DNA from: Myxococcota bacterium
GTDB lineage: Bacteria > Myxococcota_A > UBA9160 > UBA6930
Direction of reading: 5' to 3'
Length of the DNA stretch: 64,000 nucleotides
Assembly: GCA_028285625.1 (NCBI GenBank)
Contig: JANQOX010000014.1
Location: 1 to 64,000, forward strand
The notes below the pieces were generated by a model. That model was given only the letters and a program-made list of their open reading frames with translations. It had not been told where the DNA came from and did not search any database. Positions 60,154-64,000 of this stretch are shown here, in pieces. The stretch's first letter is position 1. The number at the start of each line of letters is the position of its first letter. The position numbers and the translations under genes were made by a program.

Positions 60154-61191
60154 ATGGACCTCTCGCCCGAGCAGATGGCCGCGCGCCTGGGTGCCTTCGT
60201 CGCCCGAGAAGCCGGTCTCGAGACGCAGCAGGTCGCCATCGAGGGGCTGCGCCGGCTCGCGGGCGGCTCGTCCCGAGAGATCTGGGCATTCGAGGCGTGC
60301 CTGAGCCCGCGCGAGGGCGAGCGGCGGCTCGACCTCGTCCTTCGGCGCGACCCGCCGGGCCGTGACGAAGGCGGGCGCGATCTCGAGTTCCGCGTGGTGA
60401 GCGCGGCCCACGAGGCCGGGATCCCGGTGCCGAGGCCGCACTACTGCTGCACCGATCCGGAGGTCCTGGGCACGTCGTTCTACCTGATGGACCGCGTGGA
60501 CGGCGAGGCGCTGCCCCGGCGGCTGCTGCGCGACGATCGCTACGAGCGGACGCGCCGTGCACTGGTCCCGCAGCTCGCCGGGATCCTGGTGCAGATCCAT
60601 CGGATCGATCCCGATCAGCCCGAGCTCGCCGGGCTGCCCGGCGGCGATGCGCGTCCCGGAGCGTCGCCTGCGCGCGACGAGATCGAACGCGTGGCCGAGG
60701 GCATCCGGGTGATGGCGGCCGAGCCGCACCCGGTTCTCGAGCTGGCCGTTCGCTGGCTGCGCGAGCGCGTGCCCGAGCGGTCGCGCCGCACGCTCGTGCA
60801 CGGCGACTACCGCGTGGGCAACGTGCTGTTCGACGAGGACGGCGTGCGCTCGGTCCTCGATTGGGAGCTCGCGAAGGTAGGCGACCCCGTCGAAGACCTG
60901 GGCTGGCTCTGCACCAAGGCGTGGCGTTTCGGCAGTCCGCACGCGGTCGGCGGGGTGGGCTCTCGCGAAGAACTGCTCTCGGCGTACGCCTATGCGGGCG
61001 GCGACGAGGTCGATCCCGAACACCTGCGGTTCTGGGAGGCCGTGGGCAGCTACAAGGTGGCGCTGGTGTTCATCCAGCAATCCTGGGTCTACCGCACCGG
61101 GCGCGTCCGCTCGCTCGAGCTCGCATCGCTCGGCCGCCGCATCGCCGAAGCCGAGGATGCCCTTCTCGAACTCATGGAGGAGTCGCCGTGA
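60154..61191 (+). CDS. APH-type phosphotransferase family protein (ACAD10-like)
   Basis: A 345-residue kinase-fold protein. The catalytic loop is LVHGDYRVGNVLF (HxDxxxxN) and the metal motif is VLDWELAKVGDPVEDLGWL, as in aminoglycoside phosphotransferases and the kinase domain of ACAD10. In many bacteria such a kinase lies next to an acyl-CoA dehydrogenase and a DUF6285 gene, as here; it may phosphorylate a hydroxyacyl substrate. The N-terminal part is an N-lobe (GLRRLAGGSSREIWAFE, LVLRRDPPG). It starts 21 nt after the dehydrogenase stop and its TGA overlaps the DUF6285 GTG (GTGA). Confidence 0.92.
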   Translation: MDLSPEQMAARLGAFVAREAGLETQQVAIEGLRRLAGGSSREIWAFEACLSPREGERRLDLVLRRDPPGRDEGGRDLEFRVVSAAHEAGIPVPRPHYCCTDPEVLGTSFYLMDRVDGEALPRRLLRDDRYERTRRALVPQLAGILVQIHRIDPDQPELAGLPGGDARPGASPARDEIERVAEGIRVMAAEPHPVLELAVRWLRERVPERSRRTLVHGDYRVGNVLFDEDGVRSVLDWELAKVGDPVEDLGWLCTKAWRFGSPHAVGGVGSREELLSAYAYAGGDEVDPEHLRFWEAVGSYKVALVFIQQSWVYRTGRVRSLELASLGRRIAEAEDALLELMEESP

Positions 61192-61601
61192 ACGACGAGC
61201 CCTCGGCACCGGACCTGTTGCGCGCGGTGGAGCGCTTTCTCGAACGCGACGCCGTGGCCGGACTGGACGGTGTGGCGCGCTTCCACGCGCGCGTGGCGGC
61301 CAACGTGGTGGCCATGGTCGCCCGCGAGATCGAGACCGAGGCCGAGCACGCCCGCCGCGAGTGGGAGGGCCTGGCCGCTCTTCTCGGCGAGGAGGGCGCC
61401 TTGCCGGAGACGCCGGCCCTTCGGCGCGAAGCCCTGGCGCGGCGCAATGAGGCCCTTTGCGAACGCATCCGCGCGGGAGAGGCCGACACGGGTGCGATGC
61501 GCGGGGCCCTGCTCGCCCATCTGCGCGGCACGGTGGCCGACAAGCTCGAAGTCTCGTTCCCGCCGCGTGAGCGCGACGCGGGGAAGACGGGCCGCGCATG
61601 A
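61188..61601 (+). CDS. DUF6285 protein
   Basis: A 137-residue helical protein, PDLLRAVERFLERDAVAGLDGVARFHARVAANVVAMVAREIETEAEHARREWEGLAALL at the N-terminus, matching the DUF6285 family that accompanies APH-type kinases and acyl-CoA dehydrogenases. Its function is unknown; it may be a partner of the kinase. Both ends overlap neighbours (GTGA at the start, ATGA at the end), so the kinase, this protein and the hydrolase form one translational unit. Confidence 0.85.
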   Translation: MNDEPSAPDLLRAVERFLERDAVAGLDGVARFHARVAANVVAMVAREIETEAEHARREWEGLAALLGEEGALPETPALRREALARRNEALCERIRAGEADTGAMRGALLAHLRGTVADKLEVSFPPRERDAGKTGRA

Positions 61602-63043
61602 GCCGCGCACGCGCCGCTGGCCGGCTGTGCCTTGCCCTGTGCGTGTCGGTCGCCGTGATGGGGGCGCTGCCGGCCGGGGCCGAGGATGGGGAGGCCGCGA
61701 AGCGCGCGGCCCCGCCGCAACCCGAACCGGCGGACGCGGTCGTGCTGCCCGAGGGTGACGAGGGAGTGGCCGTGCGGTTCGCACAGCTCTTTCTGGGCGG
61801 TCTGCACGACGAAGGGCGGCCGCTTCTCGCCCCGCAGATGGAGGCGGTCTTCTCGAGCGAGCGCGCCGAGGGCGTGCGCCAGCAGTTGCTGCGCGCGAAC
61901 GGCCCGCCGGCCGGGCTCGGACGTGCCTGGCTCGAAGGCAGCAACAACGGTCTGTCGGGATGGCGGGTGCCGGCGGTCTTCGCCCAGGCGATCGTCGACT
62001 TCCGCGTCGTGATCGACTCCGAGGGTCGCGTGGCCGGCTTTCGGATCCTGCCGCACGAACGCGCGCCGAAGGGCGAGAACGACGAGCCCCCGGTTCGCCA
62101 AGAGCAGGTGGCGGTGGGGCAGGGCGACGACGCACTGCCTGGGGTCCTCACGCTGCCCGACGGCGAGGGGCCGTTCGCCGCGGTGCTGCTGGTGCATGGC
62201 TCGGGGCCGCTCGACCGCGATGCGACGGTGGGGCCGAACAAGCCGTTTCGCGACCTTGCCCACGGGCTTTCGGCCCGCGGGGTCGCCGCACTTCGCTACG
62301 ACAAGCGAACGCTGGTGCGCCCCGAATCGATCCTCGCGTTGGGCGATGCGCTGACCGTTCGGGAGGAGGTGCTCCTCGACGCCGCCGAGGGCCTCGCATT
62401 GCTCCGTGGTCACCCGCAGGTGGATGCCTCCAGGATCTTCGTACTCGGTCACAGCCTGGGCGGCGCGCTGGCACCTCGCATTGCGGGTCTCGGTCCCCTT
62501 CCGGCGGGCCTGGTGTTGCTCGCACCGAGCGCGTTCCCACTCTATGAGAAAGTGCTCGAACAGGGTCGCCAGATCGTGGCGCTCGACGGCGAGGTGACCG
62601 CCGAAGAGCAGCAGCAGCTCGCGACCATGGAGGAGCAGGTCGCCCAGCTGCGGAGCGCACTGGCGGGAGAGGCACCCGACCCGAGCGGACCCGTCCTGGG
62701 TGCGCCCGTGGGCTACTACCGCGATCTCGAAGCCCACGACGCGCCCCAGGATGCTGCGGCGCTCGGTCTTCCGGTGCTGCTGCTCCAAGGCGGCCGAGAC
62801 GATCAGGTGGGAGACGCCGACTTCGCGCGTTGGCGCGAGGCGCTGGCCAGTGCGCCGGACACCTGCCTGCACCGCTACCCGACCCTCGACCACCTGTTTC
62901 GGCCCGGCGAGGGCCCTGCGGGTCCGGAGTCCTACGCGCGTGCGGCGCCGCTCGACCCGCGCGTGGTGGACGCGGTGGCCGAGTTCGTGAACCGGGGTGT
63001 CTGCCCCGAGAGCGATCCCGTCGAGGACGACGCCGCGAACTAG
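61598..63043 (+). CDS. Secreted alpha/beta hydrolase (DUF3887-type N-terminus)
   Basis: A 481-residue exported hydrolase with a signal peptide (to about residue 28). Residues 50-160 resemble the DUF3887 domain found before bacterial hydrolases. The hydrolase domain has FAAVLLVHGSGPLDRDATVGPNKPFRDLAHGL (oxyanion loop), the nucleophile elbow GHSLGG (S286), LLLQGGRDDQV (acid) and YPTLDHLFR (histidine). It probably acts on peptides or esters in the periplasm. It is coupled to DUF6285 by ATGA and ends against tupA in a shared CTAG stop. C8 and C16 in the signal part and two cysteines near the end (TCLHRY, CPESD) could pair. Confidence 0.9.
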   Translation: MSRARAAGRLCLALCVSVAVMGALPAGAEDGEAAKRAAPPQPEPADAVVLPEGDEGVAVRFAQLFLGGLHDEGRPLLAPQMEAVFSSERAEGVRQQLLRANGPPAGLGRAWLEGSNNGLSGWRVPAVFAQAIVDFRVVIDSEGRVAGFRILPHERAPKGENDEPPVRQEQVAVGQGDDALPGVLTLPDGEGPFAAVLLVHGSGPLDRDATVGPNKPFRDLAHGLSARGVAALRYDKRTLVRPESILALGDALTVREEVLLDAAEGLALLRGHPQVDASRIFVLGHSLGGALAPRIAGLGPLPAGLVLLAPSAFPLYEKVLEQGRQIVALDGEVTAEEQQQLATMEEQVAQLRSALAGEAPDPSGPVLGAPVGYYRDLEAHDAPQDAAALGLPVLLLQGGRDDQVGDADFARWREALASAPDTCLHRYPTLDHLFRPGEGPAGPESYARAAPLDPRVVDAVAEFVNRGVCPESDPVEDDAAN

Positions 63044-63909
63044 GGCGCGCCGACCTCGCCGGCAGATGCGGCCGGCTCGGCCAGCGGGTGGAAGAGCGTT
63101 TCGCCCTCGAGCTGGAACGCCGCGATGCGGGCCTGGCCGATGGGCGACACCAGCCAGTCGGCGAAGCGTCGCGCGTCGGCCGCATTGACGTGTGGGTGCC
63201 GCGCCTGGCTCACCACCAGGACGCCGTAGACGTTGCGCAGGGCCGGGCCGCCCTCGAACACCACTCGCAGCCCGCCGCGGTTGCCGAAACGCAGCCAGGT
63301 TCCGCGGTCGGCCAGGGTGTAGGCGCCCATTTCGGCGGCGGTGTTCAAGGTGGCGCCCATGCCGGCGCCGCTCTCGCGGTACCAGGTGCCCGAGTCCGGA
63401 CGCGGGTCGAGACCCGCACGCATCCAGCAGCGAAGCTCGGCCTTGTGGGTTCCGGAGTCGTCGCCGCGTGACAAGAACCAGGAGCGGCTGGCGGCCACCC
63501 CGCGGAGCGCCTCGCCGATGTCGGGTGCGTCTCGAACGCCGGCCGGGTCCGACGCGGGCCCCACCAGCACGAAGTCGTTGTACATGACCTTGCGCCGCAG
63601 CTCCCCGAAACCGGCCGCCATGAAGCGCTCTTCGGAGGCCGTGTCGTGCACCAGCAGCAGGTCCACGTCGCCGCGCTCGCCGAGCTTGAGGGCGCGCCCG
63701 GTTCCCATGGCGACCGTGCGGACGACGATGCCGGTCTCTTCGGTGAAGGCGTCCACCAGCCAGTCGGTGAGTCCCGAATCGCGCGTCGACGTCGTGGAGC
63801 CCAGCACGAGCTCGCCTGGGGCGGCCGCCGCGGGACCGGCGAACGCCAACAGTGTGCTGCCGGCGAGGCCCAACACGGCCCAGGCGAGCCAGGGTGCACC
63901 GCGCCTCAA
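63040..63909 (-). CDS. tupA: Tungstate/molybdate ABC transporter substrate-binding protein
   Basis: A 289-residue periplasmic binding protein with a signal peptide (to about AAAA 30). LVLGSTTSTRDSGLTDWLVDAF is the TupA signature that cradles tungstate, followed by GTGRALKLGERGDVDLLLVHD, SRGDDSGTHKAELRCW and RHPHVNAADARRFADWLVSPIGQARI. It would deliver tungstate or molybdate to the permease. The TTG start overlaps the stop of the ABC ATPase gene by 4 nt (TTGA), so the binding protein is the last gene of this transporter operon, an inverted order compared with tupABC. A molybdoenzyme partner is not in the window. Confidence 0.93.
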   Translation of the reverse strand: MRRGAPWLAWAVLGLAGSTLLAFAGPAAAAPGELVLGSTTSTRDSGLTDWLVDAFTEETGIVVRTVAMGTGRALKLGERGDVDLLLVHDTASEERFMAAGFGELRRKVMYNDFVLVGPASDPAGVRDAPDIGEALRGVAASRSWFLSRGDDSGTHKAELRCWMRAGLDPRPDSGTWYRESGAGMGATLNTAAEMGAYTLADRGTWLRFGNRGGLRVVFEGGPALRNVYGVLVVSQARHPHVNAADARRFADWLVSPIGQARIAAFQLEGETLFHPLAEPAASAGEVGAP

Positions 63910-64000
63910 GGGGCGGGCTCTCCCTCGAGGAAGGCGCGCGCTTCGGCGCTCTCGGGTCGGTCGAAGAAGCTCGCATTCGGGGCTCGCTCGAGCAGGCGGC
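63906..64000 (-). CDS. ABC transporter ATP-binding protein (tungstate type), C-terminal end
   Basis: Only the last 31 codons are in the window. The minus-strand translation RLLERAPNASFFDRPESAEARAFLEGEPAP with TGA at 63906-63908 matches the usual end of ABC ATPases of metal-oxyanion importers (FF-x-x-P-x-x-x-x-x-R-x-FL-x-G). Overlap with the TTG of tupA supports a role as TupC. The rest of the gene lies beyond the right edge. Confidence 0.7.
   Translation of the reverse strand, partial: RLLERAPNASFFDRPESAEARAFLEGEPAP

Overview
The window is a 64 kb stretch of a very GC-rich chromosome, packed with about 65 protein genes and no rRNA, tRNA, CRISPR array, insertion sequence or prophage that I could find. 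Signal peptides, lipoboxes, PEP-CTERM sorting tails, a proton-translocating transhydrogenase and a CcmH-like protein point to a Gram-negative envelope. Pairs such as epimerase plus acyltransferase, and the metabolic mix, look most like an uncultured deltaproteobacterial (Myxococcota-type) lineage. That placement is an inference from gene content, not from a marker gene.

Layout. 0-5 kb: a class IV aminotransferase running off the left edge, citrate synthase, and a GT-C/GT2 polyprenyl-sugar glycosylation pair around an unknown gene. 5-9.6 kb: SUI1 and CoA-binding proteins, an active/inactive M16 peptidase pair, and a methyltransferase. 9.6-14.3 kb: an autoregulated-looking TetR/diiron oxygenase operon, then a CsoR/CopA copper locus. 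14.3-22.4 kb: WYL regulator, EF-P, acyltransferase plus ParA ATPase, the electron-transfer flavoprotein, a metallo-beta-lactamase-fold hydrolase and a PEP-CTERM protein. 22.5-27.1 kb: a compact operon of SDR epimerase, acyltransferase, degenerate phosphodiesterase lipoprotein, FabL-like reductase and DUF1232 protein. 27.3-30.4 kb: a large secreted beta-propeller/cytochrome-like protein. 30-34 kb: glyoxalase II, Fe-S nuclease and Nudix operon, then cysE-ccmH. 34-39 kb: B12 locus (adenosyltransferase, MeaB, MeaA-type mutase). 39-42.6 kb: a metalloprotease lipoprotein and two PEP-CTERM proteins. 43-48.7 kb: nadA, succinyl-CoA ligase with a small ferredoxin, and an MDR reductase. 48.7-51.4 kb: tandem phosphodiesterases and a ferric-reductase-like membrane protein. 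51.4-64 kb: a MaoC-type hydratase, pntAA-AB-B, cysQ, hydrolases, an SPFH lipoprotein, an acyl-CoA dehydrogenase/phosphotransferase/DUF6285 set, and a tungstate uptake gene pair cut by the right edge.

Together the metabolic genes describe an aerobic acyl-CoA-burning cell: ETF and acyl-CoA dehydrogenase, citrate synthase, succinyl-CoA ligase, NADPH supply by transhydrogenase, and B12-dependent mutase chemistry. The MeaA-type mutase and the mesaconyl-CoA-hydratase-like protein are two steps of the ethylmalonyl-CoA pathway, though its signature reductase/carboxylase is not in the window.

The less ordinary signals are in the DNA between genes. Three unrelated genes carry tandem duplications of 25-32 bp that span their own stop codon. 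At least six start codons sit 7-8 nt behind a -10-like hexamer, as expected for leaderless mRNAs, including two divergent pairs served by one shared hexamer. A 16-bp palindrome fills the spacer of the TetR promoter, a CsoR-type box precedes csoR-copA, a sigma-54-type site precedes the PEP-CTERM pair, and a 14-bp palindrome occurs twice, 22 bp apart, in the only gene-free stretch longer than 300 bases.
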